64,000 nt of DNA from CAVRIA01 sp963721115 (GCA_963721115.1 CAVRIA010000013.1:1-64000); one strand, 5' to 3'; positions 1 to 8,867 are shown, counted from the stretch's first letter. Notes: a model not told the origin generated them from the sequence alone. Numbers and translations are program-made.

Positions 1-540
1 TCTCGAGACCAATGAACCCACCGCCGACGACCACCGCGCGCCGCACGGGTTTGAGCATCTGAATGCTGAGTAGTTGAACATGCCCGCGAGAAACGTCGTG
101 CCCTTCTCGATCCACTCGCGGATCGTTTTCGCGTCGGGTACGGTTCGCACATGAAAAATTCCCGGCAGATCAATGCCCGGCAGGGCGGATGAACCGAAGC
201 CGCGCCGGGTGACAGTACGAGCTTGTCGTAGGACTCGGTCGTCACCTCGCCGGTTTTGACATTGCGCAGACCGACAGTCTTCTTCTTCGGATCGATCGCG
301 ATGGCCTCGCAGTTCGTGCGCGCATCGATCGCGAACATGGCGCGGAACATCTGTTCGTTCCGACCAGCAGGCTCGATTCCTCTTCGATCACGCCGCCAAT
401 GTGGTAGGGCAGCCCGCAGTTCGCGTACGCAACGTACGGCCCTCGTTCCACCATGATGATTTCAGCTTTTCATCCAACCGACGCAGGCGTGCCGCACAGG
501 ATGCGCCGCCCGCCACTCCGCCAACGATGATGACCTTCAT
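1..540 (-). pseudogene. CoA-disulfide reductase/NADH oxidase-type flavoprotein, 5' part, frameshifted and cut by window edge
   Basis: FAD/NAD(P)-linked disulfide reductase of the CoA-disulfide (or CoA-persulfide) reductase group. Reading from ATG at 540, the FAD-binding start MKVIIVGGVAGGASCAARL is followed by YANCGLPYHIGG, whose Cys (about residue 42) matches the single nucleophilic Cys of this family. Then comes a Y-D-K-L-V-L-S-P-G-A segment, and finally VVVGGGFIGLE of the NAD-binding domain at the window edge. Four single-base frameshifts (near 470, 358, 175 and 75) break the frame, yet every motif survives in one of the frames. Assembly error is therefore at least as likely as decay. The start ATG overlaps the stop of the upstream receiver gene by 4 bases, so the two are co-translated. 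Family members reduce CoA disulfides or persulfides or oxidise NADH. The neighbouring rhodanese and desulfinase favour a thiol/persulfide role, which is inference. Confidence 0.72.
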
Positions 541-943
541 TTCGTAGATCCCTCCTTCGGAGACTCCAGGGTTGTGACGCCGCGAACGAGCTCGACGGCG
601 GGAAGCAGTCGGTCGCGATCGCGCGCTTCAGCACGAAAGCGTCGGCGCCGGCTTGCAGCGCCGCTTGGCGTACCGCCTGCTCGTCATGGACACTGAGCAC
701 GATGACCTTCAGGCCGGGGCAGCGCAGCCGGAGCGCGTGCAGCCACTCAAGGCCGCCGTCGCCGGAGAGGGGAAGATCGACCACCGCCATGTCAGGCCGG
801 AGACGGCCCGCCCCCTCGAGCAGCGACGGAGTATCGGCGACCATGACGACCGTCCCGAACGCGGTCTGAAGGCCCGCGCATGCCCTCCGCGGACCGTGGT
901 GGCGGTCTGCAAGCAGGACGCAGCTCGGAGGCTCTTCTTGCAT
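537..943 (-). CDS. single-domain response regulator (receiver only)
   Basis: A lone REC domain of about 135 residues with no output domain. The phosphoacceptor is the Asp in AVVDLP, the conserved Ser sits in IVLSVHD, and the Lys in FVLKRA. The N-terminal acidic pocket reads LLADRHH, so only one of the usual two acidic residues is obvious. ATG at 943 was chosen because the longer upstream extension looks non-coding. A one-base deletion near 600 shifts the apparent frame. Restoring it gives a tail ending E-G-S-T-K with TGA at 537-539, overlapping the flavoprotein ATG at 540. The gene is 180 bases downstream of the NarL-type regulator and likely belongs to the same minus-strand operon. It may be a phosphate sink or a partner-switch regulator for the upstream kinase; the partner is not visible from sequence. 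Confidence 0.68.
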
Positions 944-1123
944 CGCGGCCTCTCCTTCTCTCGGCGTCCTCGACAGACATCGGCGCCAACATCGAAAAAA
1001 TCTTAACCGGGCGCCGGCGCGTTGTAACCTGGGCAGATTACCAGGATCGTCGCCGAAGATTACGAGTCCCGGTCGAGGAAACACCGAGCCGGCGGGTGTG
1101 CCCCGTAGGGCCGGTCCGAAGGA

Positions 1124-1773
1124 TCAGAGCTCGACGAGGCCGTGCTTGATGGCGAAATGGATCAGCTCGGCGTTGGTGTGAAGGTCCGACGCTTCCATGA
1201 GCTGGTACTTGTGGAACTCCACAGTGCGGGCCGAGATCGAGAGGCTCGCGGCGATCTCCTTCGCCGAGCATCCCTCGGCGAGGAACTGCAGGACCTCGCG
1301 CTGTCGCGGCGTAAGCGAGGCGACGGGATCGCTGGACTCTCCAGGTCCCTGCTTCATCGCCTGCAGGACCTCTCCCGCGAGCTGTGGCGTGAGGAGGTTC
1401 CACCCTTGAGCGCCGCGTGGATGGCGAGCACGAGCTCGGCCGGCGCCGAGTGCTTGAGGACGAACCCCGACGCGCCGGCTTCGAGCGCGCGCCGCGCGAA
1501 GGTAATGTCGCGATGCATGGTGAGAAACACCACGGGAACCCGGTTGCCGTCGTGCCGCAACCGCACCAGGGCGTCGATGCCGTTCAGATGCGGCATGGTC
1601 ACGTCCGCGACGATGATGTCCGGCCGCAGCCTTCCGGCGGCTTCGATCAGCGCGCACCCGTCCTCCACAATGCCTACCAGATCGAAGTCGGCCGCGAGCA
1701 GGCTCTTCAATGCCTCGGCCACGAGGAGATGGTCGTCGGCGAGGAGGGCCCGAGGACGACGCGGAGGGTTCAT
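1124..1773 (-). CDS. NarL/FixJ-type response regulator (REC + LuxR HTH)
   Basis: Two-component response regulator of about 216 residues. The receiver domain starts ALLADDHLLVAEAL and carries the acidic pair. Its phosphoacceptor Asp is in IIVADVTMP, with Lys in FVLKHS. The C-terminal LuxR-type helix-turn-helix runs from LTPRQREVLQFLAEG through SISARTVEFHKYQL. A single frameshift near 1405 separates the two halves in the raw frames. ATG at 1773 overlaps the TGA of the sensor kinase (TGATG), so kinase and regulator are translationally coupled and form a cognate pair. The probable targets are the adjacent sulfur genes, by proximity only. Confidence 0.85.
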
Positions 1774-3781
1774 CACGAGGCTGCCCCGAGGGGCGCCCAG
1801 GCGACGACCGTCGTGCCGCCTCCCGGCGCGCTCTCGATGTCGAGCGTGCCGTGCACCAGCTGCAAGCGTTCGCGCATGCTCGCGAACCCGAGCCTCCTCC
1901 GCTGTTGCGCCGCTCCGGGATCGAAGCCGATACCGTCATCCCGGACGGCGAGAAGCAGGCCGCCGTCCATCTCTTGTAGCACGACGCCCGCGCTGCGCGC
2001 GCCGGCGTGACGGACCACGTTGCTGAACGCCTCCTGCGCGACGCGGAACAGGCAGAGCGCTGTGTCCCGCGGGACGGCGGGCAATACCGGGTGGAGCTGT
2101 ACCGAGAGCTTCAGCACCCCCTGGCGTCCGATGCGCTCGCATTCCGCCCGCAGCGCCTCGCCCAGGCCGAGATCGTCGAGCACCGACGGGTGCAGCTGGT
2201 ACGCGAGCGAGTGGACGTCCTCGCTGAGGCGCGCGAGCCCGTCCCGAACCGCTCGCAGCGTCTCCGCCGGCGCGCCGACGGGCGCGGCGATTTCCGCTCT
2301 GCCCACATCGATCGCCAGCACGGCGAGCCGCTGCGTCAGGTCGTCGTGCAACTCTCGCGCGAGGATCGCGCGCTGCTCCTCGTGCGCGCGGATGAGCCGC
2401 TGGCTCAAATCGCGCAGCTCGACCTCGGCGCTCTTCACCTCCGTAATGTCGCGCAGGACGCCGAACGCGACGATCGCGCGGCCATCTGCGTCGCGCACGG
2501 CGACGCGGGCGAGGTGTTGGATCCACCTCTGTCCGCGGACGGGATGCACGTAGCGATACTCGATCGAGACGCGGTCCGGGTTCCCATCGTGCAGCTTCCG
2601 GCGCGCGTCGAGCACCCGACGCCGGTCGTCGGGATGCAGGTGCTCCTTCCAGAGCTCGACGGGCTCCAGGCCCTGCAGCGGCTTCGACCCCAGGCCGCAG
2701 ATATCGCGGAACCGCTCGTCGACGAACGCGACGCGCTCGTCGAAGCGCACCTCGTAGAACGCGAGCTCCGCGAGTTCAGCTGCCGAGGAGAGACGCGTCT
2801 CGCTCTTCCGCAGCGCCTCCTCGGCGTACCTCCGGTCGGTGACGTCGGTGGAGACACCCGTGAGGCGCATCGCTGCGCCGTCAGACCCCGACTGTGACCG
2901 GCCGCGAGAGGCGATCCACCGCACTCGGCCACCTGTCAGGATGCGGTACTCCACGGCCACCGACTCGCCCAGACGCACCGACCGTTCGATGGCTCTCCCG
3001 ACGAGATCGCGGTCGTCGGGATGCACCGAGGCCATGAGGCGCTCCACGTCGACGGCCGCGTCGGGCGAGTACCCGAAGAGCGCCCGAGCCCTCTCCGAGA
3101 GCCAGAAGACCCCCGTCCCGTGGTCGAGTACCCACAGTCCCGCGTCGGCGGCGTCCGCCGCAAGGCTCACCCGCGCCTCGGCCTCGCGCAGCTCGGTGAA
3201 AATCGCCTGGCGCTCGAGCGCACCGACGACCATCTGGCCGAGAACGCGAAGGCGCGTTACGAGCACGTCCGGCCAATCACGGTCCTGGTGCACCGCATTG
3301 AGGACGATCAGGTGACTGACGATTCCCCCGGTCTCGATCGGGATCACCAGGGCGGCCCGGACCGGCAACTGGATCCAGCTGTCGCGCTCGGCCTCCGCTT
3401 CGGGCGGAAGATCGTCGATCCGCGCGACGCGAACCGGCCAACGCTGGGCGAGCAACGTCCGGTGCAACCACGGGAACATGCGTGCCAGGTTGATCCCCGC
3501 GGGCACCTGGGGATTTCTTCCCCATACGAAGCGACGCGGACACTGACGGTCTGACCGTCGGCGCTGACCGCCAGCAGCGCGCACCGGTCAGCGCGGAAGA
3601 AGATCCTGACCCGCCCGAGCGCATGCTCCACGGTACGATCGAGGTCGCCGGCCGCGGATGCGAACAGCGCGGCCGACGTGTCTGAGATCAGCGTCTCAAA
3701 CTCGAGACGACTCTCCAGGCGATCGGCGGGGGGGGCCTCGGCGGACGGGTCGACCGGACCGCGCGGTGCAACCTGACTCAT
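1773..3781 (-). CDS. GAF-PAS-PAS sensor histidine kinase (HisKA_3 family)
   Basis: Soluble-looking sensor kinase of about 669 residues with no clear transmembrane segment. The order is an N-terminal GAF-type domain (about 20-190), two PAS domains with PAC-like ends (about 195-320 and 325-445; both have H-P-D-D), then HisKA_3 dimerisation with the phospho-His in ARELHDDLTQRL, and a C-terminal HATPase. The HATPase shows the N-box around FRVAQEAFSNVVRHAGA, then VRDDGIGFDP, and a G-box-like LGFASMRERL. A one-base frameshift near 3510 splits the GAF domain, and the two reading frames join at VASYGEEIP. It starts 7 bases after the rhodanese stop and overlaps the regulator start, so it is inside the operon. 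The cytosolic GAF/PAS layout suggests an internal redox, ligand or sulfur-compound signal, which is inference. Confidence 0.85.
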
Positions 3782-3788
3782 AGTCCAG

Positions 3789-4307
3789 CTACCGAACCTT
3801 GGGCAGCACCATCCGTTCGGGCGTAAGCTTGTAGGTCCAGGGACATCCCGAGTTCTTCCAGCCGTTCACCAGCCGTTGGCCCTGAAAGACGCTGGCCGGA
3901 TCCTCGACCGCATCCCCCTCCATGCCGTCAACGATGTTGTAGACCTGCTTGAAGCCAGCCTTGGCGAGGAAGTTGACGGCGATGGCACTCCGGCCGCCGG
4001 ATCGGCACATGACCATGATGGTGTCGTCGGGCTTGGCCACCTCACTCACCCGGGAGACGAAATCCGGGAGGGGCGCCATGGGGAACTTCTTTTTCTCGGC
4101 GTCCCACTCATACGACTGGGTGGCAACGGGGATTTTCCAGGCCATGATCGGATGTCCGACAAAGAGCAATTCCTCGGGGGTGCGGACATCGATGATCTTC
4201 ACCTTGTCAGGCTCGGCCTGCCACTTCTCGTAGGCTTCTTTCGCCGTCACGTAGAGCCCCAGCGCCGTCCTTTTTCCTTCAGGCAGACCTGCTCCTAGTT
4301 CAGTCAT
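3789..4307 (-). CDS. rhodanese-like sulfurtransferase
   Basis: Single-domain rhodanese of 172 residues without a signal peptide, so cytoplasmic. The active-site loop is CRSGGRS with the persulfide-forming Cys at about residue 101. The domain also has the entry motif IIDVRTPEEL and the exit segment YNIVDGMEGD. An insertion between them (about 62-92) and a C-terminal extension with GWKNSGCPW are seen in a common proteobacterial subgroup of rhodaneses. I prefer ATG at 4307, with AAAGGA upstream, over the GTG at 4346 directly behind the desulfinase stop. Rhodaneses carry sulfane sulfur as a Cys persulfide. Between a DszB-like desulfinase and a CoA-disulfide-reductase-type flavoprotein, it probably passes sulfane sulfur or detoxifies a sulfur product. 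Confidence 0.9.
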   Translation of the reverse strand: MTELGAGLPEGKRTALGLYVTAKEAYEKWQAEPDKVKIIDVRTPEELLFVGHPIMAWKIPVATQSYEWDAEKKKFPMAPLPDFVSRVSEVAKPDDTIMVMCRSGGRSAIAVNFLAKAGFKQVYNIVDGMEGDAVEDPASVFQGQRLVNGWKNSGCPWTYKLTPERMVLPKVR

Positions 4308-4346
4308 ACTTCGTTTCTCAGTCCTTTCCGTTGAGCGTTCGCCCAC

Positions 4347-5516
4347 CTACCCGATCCGCCGCGACGCCGCCAGGAGCTCGGTCGTCTTGGGGAGCTTGGC
4401 CGTGGTCCTCTTCTTCCACTCCTGTTCGAGCAGCTCCCGTGCGGCCTGCTCGAGGAACTCCGGCGCGGCCCACTTCTGCACGTCGAAGTCGTGCTTGATG
4501 TAGCCGTGGCTCAGCATGAAGTCCTTGCCGATCTCGACGGAGACCAGGTTCTGCGGCGACAGGTTGGGCACCATGTCGATGTGCTCGATGCCACGGAACG
4601 TGTGATCGACGTCCTTGTAGAAGGTCTGCTTGTCGAGGATCGCCGCCGCGGCGCGCTTGTGCTCGTTGGCCCAGCGCCCCACCTTGATCATCCCCTTCAT
4701 GAATGCGACGGCGAGCTCGGGGTGCTTCTTGGCCATCACGTCGCTGCAGGTGATGGCGGCGGGGATGTTCGCCACTTGCAGGGTCCAGTCCGGATGTCGG
4801 GACAGGTCCTCGATGGCCTTGAACTTGCCCGTCGCCTCGGAAAGCTGCTGCAGGGGGCCGCTCTGCATGTACATCGCGTCGATGACCCCCTTCTCGAGGG
4901 CAGTCTCCAGGGGACGGAAGGCGAGGTCGTGCTTGTGGTCACGCCGGAGCCAGAGCTCGGACGGGTTCTCCATCAGCGGACCCATCATCTCGGGATTGTC
5001 GTACCAATCGTCCGGGTAGGGGAACTCGACGATCTCCACGTCCTTGCGGGTCATGCCGTTCAGCCGGAGCATCAGCTCGATGCCCTGCTCCTCCTGGATG
5101 CGCCACCAGTCGGTCTTGATGGTGTTCAGGCTCTTCGAGAGGCCGATCTTCTTCCCCTTCAGGTCGACCATGCGGTAGATGTCGTCCCGGGATCGCACCA
5201 GCATCACCCCGCCCTCGCGCGGCGCGTGCGTCACGCCGAGGAGCCGGGTGCGGCGGATGTCGGCGTGGACGTGAACCGGTGGAAACAGGCCACCGAAGCG
5301 GATCAGGTTGTCGAGGTTGTGGATGTAGTGCGGGTACCAGTCGTTCTCGGCGCGGGCGCGCAGATACAGGTAGTTGATGTCGAGCTTCTTGTACTCCTCC
5401 TTGGTCCAGCCCAACTCCTGGTCGACGTTGCTGGCGGACACCAGGGGACAGTTGGTGTAGTAGACCTCTTTCCAATCCAACTTCACCGTGCTGAGCTTTT
5501 TACCTTCCTTAGCCAT
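4347..5516 (-). CDS. DszB-family sulfinate desulfinase homologue
   Basis: A 389-residue protein with the periplasmic-binding-protein-like fold family that includes 2'-hydroxybiphenyl-2-sulfinate desulfinase (DszB, 365 residues). It has no signal peptide, so it is not a normal ABC binding protein. The catalytic positions known from Rhodococcus DszB (Cys27, His60, Arg70, Gly73) line up here as Cys23 in TNCP, His63, Arg73 and Gly76 in IRFGG. The 10- and 3-residue spacings are identical. Further shared blocks are RTRLLGVT and WAAPEFLEQA near the C-terminus. ATG at 5516 has a GAGGAG ribosome site 7 bases upstream. Family members release sulfite from aryl sulfinates; the substrate here is unknown. 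It is the first gene of a minus-strand operon with rhodanese, a two-component system and a CoA-disulfide-reductase-type flavoprotein. Identity with DszB is clearly partial, so a different sulfinate is likely. Confidence 0.72.
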   Translation of the reverse strand: MAKEGKKLSTVKLDWKEVYYTNCPLVSASNVDQELGWTKEEYKKLDINYLYLRARAENDWYPHYIHNLDNLIRFGGLFPPVHVHADIRRTRLLGVTHAPREGGVMLVRSRDDIYRMVDLKGKKIGLSKSLNTIKTDWWRIQEEQGIELMLRLNGMTRKDVEIVEFPYPDDWYDNPEMMGPLMENPSELWLRRDHKHDLAFRPLETALEKGVIDAMYMQSGPLQQLSEATGKFKAIEDLSRHPDWTLQVANIPAAITCSDVMAKKHPELAVAFMKGMIKVGRWANEHKRAAAAILDKQTFYKDVDHTFRGIEHIDMVPNLSPQNLVSVEIGKDFMLSHGYIKHDFDVQKWAAPEFLEQAARELLEQEWKKRTTAKLPKTTELLAASRRIG

Positions 5517-5704
5517 GATTGCGCTCCTCATCTCATTTTGTTGATCATCACCGTGCCGGTGGTAATGGCGATGTCGTCGAGAAGGACCGACCGCTTCGAT
5601 AGCCCTGATTTGCCGGATGCCGCCATCATTTCGGCGTGTATTCCCCCTTCTTCCCGCATGAGCGGGGTGGCTCATCTGGGGGACGCGAGCGCCGCTGCAC
5701 CTCT

Positions 5705-6166
5705 TCACTGCCCCGGAAACCCCTTGGCCGTCATGCAGGACGAGTACGCCTGGTTATAGGCGTCGGCGCTCGCGCCCGCCTGTTGCTGGCCGGTTGCCGC
5801 CTGCCGGCGACCCTGGCGCTGTTTCGCCGCACCTGCGGCCGCGCCCATCTTGGCGGCATCCTGCATCTGGTTCTTGGTGTACTCCTTGGCGACGTCGTCG
5901 GGCACGTTTTCGTACTGCTTCGCCTTGGCGGCGCCCTTCGCTGCGCCCGCCATGGCCCCGGCGGCCGCACCGCGGGCGCGGCCGCCCGTCTGTGGCTGGG
6001 CCGCAGTCGTCGCGGCGTTGGGGTTATAACCGGTCTGTTGTGCTGCGATATTGCGACATTCGGCCTGGGCCTGCTGCAGCGAAGATTGGCCTTGTGCGTA
6101 TGCCGAGATGCCCAAGGCAAAACTGAAGACGCCGATGGCCACGGGAACGGACTTGAGATTGAACAT
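5705..6166 (-). CDS. small secreted Gly/Ala-rich protein (glycine-zipper-like)
   Basis: A 153-residue protein with a signal peptide (cleavage around residue 25, after ISAYAQG), a central Gly/Ala-rich stretch of the G-x-x-x-G type (about 62-82), a Gln/Ala-rich linker and the ending YSSCMTAKGFPGQ. Two Cys, one just after the signal region and one near the C-terminus, could form a disulfide. Such proteins sit in the periplasm or at the outer membrane and are often called glycine-zipper or YMGG-like proteins; the function is unknown. ATG at 6166 has an AGGAGG site 5 bases upstream. It lies 42 bases downstream of the TetR gene in the same direction and may be co-transcribed with it. Confidence 0.72.
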   Translation of the reverse strand: MFNLKSVPVAIGVFSFALGISAYAQGQSSLQQAQAECRNIAAQQTGYNPNAATTAAQPQTGGRARGAAAGAMAGAAKGAAKAKQYENVPDDVAKEYTKNQMQDAAKMGAAAGAAKQRQGRRQAATGQQQAGASADAYNQAYSSCMTAKGFPGQ

Positions 6167-6208
6167 GCTTCCCTCCTGAGAATAGCTTCCGATTCTGGTT
6201 GGGTCCGG

Positions 6209-6928
6209 CTACGCGAGGAGCTGGTGCAACTCATCCTTCTTCGACGCGCGGAACGTTTCGAAATCCTGCGGGCGGCGGTACCGGCGTGCAGATTTCAACT
6301 TCCTGCGCTCATCTGGTTGTCTGACGAGACTGCTCACCAGCAGGTTGACGACGGCGTCGAAGAAGCGTGAAACTTCCGCCTGGGGTTGTCGGGAGAGCTT
6401 CCGCTGCGCGAGCAGATAGGCGGCACCGTAGAGCATACGAGCCCCGTCCTCCGGAGCGATCGCCTTCGAAATCGAGCCCTGACGCTGGCCGCGCGCGAGC
6501 GAGCGTGCGATGAGCGCCACCACGCGGGTCTCCATCGCCTGGTAGCGGGGCCAGTATTCTGTGCGAACTGCGCTGCTCCAGTTGAGCAACACGGTCGCGT
6601 GATCGGGATGTTCATCAATGGAGTGGGCGAAGGCCATCGCGTGAGCGGTCACCACTTCGGGAGCGGGGCGCCTCGACGCATGGGCTTGCTGCGCCAGCGC
6701 GATGTAGAAGCGTTCCACCTCCGCCAGCACCGCGTCCACAAGCGCCGCGCGCGTTGGGAAATAGACAAACACGGTGGGTACGGAGACCATCGCCGCGGCA
6801 GCGATCTCGGCGTGGTGCGCCGCGCCGACCCCACGTCGCGCAAAGACGCGCAGGGCACAGGCGAGTAGCATCCGGCGTCGCGCTTCCGGGGGAAGTCGGC
6901 GCCTGCTGGACGGTTCGGAGAGATTCAA
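6209..6928 (-). CDS. TetR/AcrR-family transcriptional regulator
   Basis: A 239-residue regulator. The N-terminal TetR helix-turn-helix spans about residues 15-62: the helix around RMLLACALRVFARRGV, then the recognition part ending VPTVFVYFPTRAALVDAVL. The remaining two thirds is a helical ligand-binding domain with Trp/Tyr-rich surface (NWSSAVRTEYWPRYQ). The C-terminus is basic. A perfect TTGATA-N4-TATCAA inverted repeat lies 45 bases upstream of the start and is a plausible autoregulatory operator. The targets could be its own gene, the small secreted protein after it, or the barrel gene 240 bases before it. The inducing ligand cannot be read from sequence. Confidence 0.88.
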   Translation of the reverse strand: MNLSEPSSRRRLPPEARRRMLLACALRVFARRGVGAAHHAEIAAAAMVSVPTVFVYFPTRAALVDAVLAEVERFYIALAQQAHASRRPAPEVVTAHAMAFAHSIDEHPDHATVLLNWSSAVRTEYWPRYQAMETRVVALIARSLARGQRQGSISKAIAPEDGARMLYGAAYLLAQRKLSRQPQAEVSRFFDAVVNLLVSSLVRQPDERRKLKSARRYRRPQDFETFRASKKDELHQLLA

Positions 6929-6973
6929 TTGGACGACTCTGTGGGCTATGACGGCTCCGGACGGTCGAGGTTG

Positions 6974-6989
6974 TTGATACTCTTATCAA
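6974..6989. promoter_or_regulatory. candidate TetR operator
   Basis: Perfect inverted repeat TTGATA-CTCT-TATCAA in an otherwise GC-rich spacer, 45 bases upstream of the TetR start. Its length, symmetry and position fit a TetR-family autoregulatory operator. No binding data are available. Confidence 0.5.
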
Positions 6990-7168
6990 TACCGCAAGCA
7001 CGTTGGGTGCCAGCGTCCTCGCGTGCCCTCGCCAGATCTCTGGGGAAGGGCTTCCCATTCTGGCGAAGGGGGATGCCAGCTGTTTCGTTCGACTGCGAAA
7101 GAGCGGGGAGCTCTCGCGGGAATGTCGAGTTCGAGCCGCTCGGGAATTGGACAAGGGCTCCCGCGCCT

Positions 7169-8029
7169 TCAGCGCCAGGGCCGGAACTCGGGGAACGCCA
7201 CCGTCATTCCGAATCGCACGGTGGTCTGTGGCGCTACCGGCGCCGCCTCGCGGTAGGCCGTCCACTCGCCACTGACGAACAGGTTGACGGGCGGCAGTCC
7301 CTCGCGGACGATCACCCGACCGATCCCGAAGCTCAGGGGCAACAACGTCGGCGAGTCGCGGCGCCAGCCGAACGTCCACGTTGAATCGGCGGACTTCACG
7401 TAGAAGCCGTGTCCGATGTACGCGAGCACGATCGGCTGCACCAGGAGGGTGCTCACCGGCTTGCGGTCCTCCGACGTGTAGGCGAACGAGATGGGGTTCT
7501 GGAGCAGAATCCCGAAAATGAGGCCCGGGATGCCCTTGTAGACCGCGGCGAAGCCGGGGCCGACCTGCCAGGAGCCCTGGCCTGCCCGCCGGTCGGTGGC
7601 GGTCGGGAAGGTGAACAGCGGTCCGGCGGCCATCAGGAAGCCGGTGTCCCGGCCCGGCCAGGGGATGACGCCGAAGTCGAGCAGCTGTATGTCGCCGAAC
7701 TCGGTCCGCGTCGCTCTGCCCCTGCCGGTCGGCACGGTGACGAGAGAGAAGCTCGGCCGGATGAGCTGCACCGGCAGCAACGAGATCCTCGGCACGCGCG
7801 GAACGATCATGCGCGCAATCACGCGGTTGGCCGGCGCCTCGGTGCCGTAGTTCTCCGGCGTGTAGGCGTCCTGCAGGAAGATCTGCGGCAGGGTGGTGAG
7901 CGGATCGGTGAACTCCCGCGAAAGCTCCGCGCTGTCGCTGCTCGCCGTTTGCTCCTGCGCGCGGCCGGCCGCGGCGCACAGGAGCACGGCGGCGGTCAAG
8001 AGCGCAACTACAGATGCGTGCACTGTCAT
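7169..8029 (-). CDS. outer-membrane beta-barrel-like protein (phenol MetA/'neuromedin U'-type family)
   Basis: A 286-residue exported protein. The signal peptide covers about residues 1-24, ending GRAQ, and is followed by a low-complexity Ser/Glu linker. The remainder has alternating short beta-strand-like segments with aromatic ends and finishes VRFGMTVAFPEFRPWR. Segments such as LFTFPTATDRRAG and GSWQVGPGFAAVYKG correspond to the LLPTSTD and GVGPTAVVL segments of the protein at 15110-15955, so the two are distant paralogues. This family is often labelled 'transporter' or 'neuromedin U' in bacterial genomes and is related to the putative phenol-degradation MetA barrel. Outer-membrane location is likely; substrate unknown. 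It is divergent from pqiA across a 145-base spacer. Confidence 0.7.
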   Translation of the reverse strand: MTVHASVVALLTAAVLLCAAAGRAQEQTASSDSAELSREFTDPLTTLPQIFLQDAYTPENYGTEAPANRVIARMIVPRVPRISLLPVQLIRPSFSLVTVPTGRGRATRTEFGDIQLLDFGVIPWPGRDTGFLMAAGPLFTFPTATDRRAGQGSWQVGPGFAAVYKGIPGLIFGILLQNPISFAYTSEDRKPVSTLLVQPIVLAYIGHGFYVKSADSTWTFGWRRDSPTLLPLSFGIGRVIVREGLPPVNLFVSGEWTAYREAAPVAPQTTVRFGMTVAFPEFRPWR

Positions 8030-8174
8030 TTTCGCCGCCGATGCTCTACAGGAAACGAAGCACGCTTGGCCAGTCCAGGCGCGGCGCCGAGGCCAAATTT
8101 CCTCGAACTTTCCGCATAGCTTCCGTACGAGCGGCGGCCGTACATGGTTGAGTGACCCTGGAGGGGTAGAATCG

Positions 8175-8867
8175 TTGAAAGCGCGCACATCCGGCGTGGA
8201 GTACAATCAGCCGGTTTCCGACAGCTCCCTCATCGCCTGTCTGCACTGCGACCTGTTGCAGCGGCTGCCGGAGGTTGCGCCGGGGGCGTCGGTCCGTTGT
8301 CCGCGCTGTGACACGGAGCTGTGGCGTCGTCGCGAGGACTCCCTGAACCGGACCCTCGCCCTCGCCCTGGCCGGCCTCGCGCTGTGGGTGGTGGCGAATG
8401 CCGTTCCCATGCTCGGCCTGAAGGCGGTCGGACGCGAAGCCTCCACCACCGTGTTCGGCGGCGCCGAGCAGCTCTGGCGCGACGGCCGCGAGATCGTCGC
8501 CGGCCTGGTCCTCTTCACCGCCGTCGTCGCACCGGCGCTGCAGATCGTCTTCACGCTGGCCATCGTGCTCGGCGCCTTCCGCGAGCGCGTGCCGCGCTGG
8601 GTCGGGACGCTGCTGCGCCATCACGCGACCACGCGCATCTGGAGCATGATCGAGGTGATGCTGCTCGGCGTGCTGGTGGCCCTCATCAAGATCGCGGACT
8701 ACGCCACCGTCATTCCGGGACTGGCCCTGTTCGCGCTCGCGGCCCTGGTCCTCGTGCTCGCCGCGATGCAGTCGACGTTCGACGCGCGCGAGGTCTGGGA
8801 ACGGGTCGAGTGGGCCGAGGAAGGCGCGCGCGCCGGCGCAGAGGGCTTGGCTGGGGCGACATCGTGA
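8175..8867 (+). CDS. pqiA: paraquat-inducible protein A, first domain
   Basis: Inner-membrane PqiA-type protein, about 230 residues. The N-terminal zinc-ribbon-like pairs are CLHCDLL and CPRCDTELW, followed by four hydrophobic segments. The first is LALALAGLALWVVANAVPML; the others lie around LFTAVVAPALQIVFTLAIVL, SMIEVMLLGVLVALIKIADY and ALFALAALVLVL. PqiA partners the MCE protein PqiB in moving lipids between inner and outer membranes. TTG at 8175 is preferred because GGAGGGG sits 8 bases upstream; GTG at 8196 is the alternative. It overlaps the second PqiA gene by 4 bases (GTGA). In E. coli the two domains are one polypeptide; here they are two coupled genes, as in some other proteobacteria. 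Confidence 0.87.
   Translation: MKARTSGVEYNQPVSDSSLIACLHCDLLQRLPEVAPGASVRCPRCDTELWRRREDSLNRTLALALAGLALWVVANAVPMLGLKAVGREASTTVFGGAEQLWRDGREIVAGLVLFTAVVAPALQIVFTLAIVLGAFRERVPRWVGTLLRHHATTRIWSMIEVMLLGVLVALIKIADYATVIPGLALFALAALVLVLAAMQSTFDAREVWERVEWAEEGARAGAEGLAGATS

Noticed and set aside
4347..5516. ABC transporter substrate-binding protein (NMT1/SsuA type)
   Set aside because: The fold family fits, but there is no signal peptide and no transporter genes beside it, and the DszB catalytic residues and motifs are all present.
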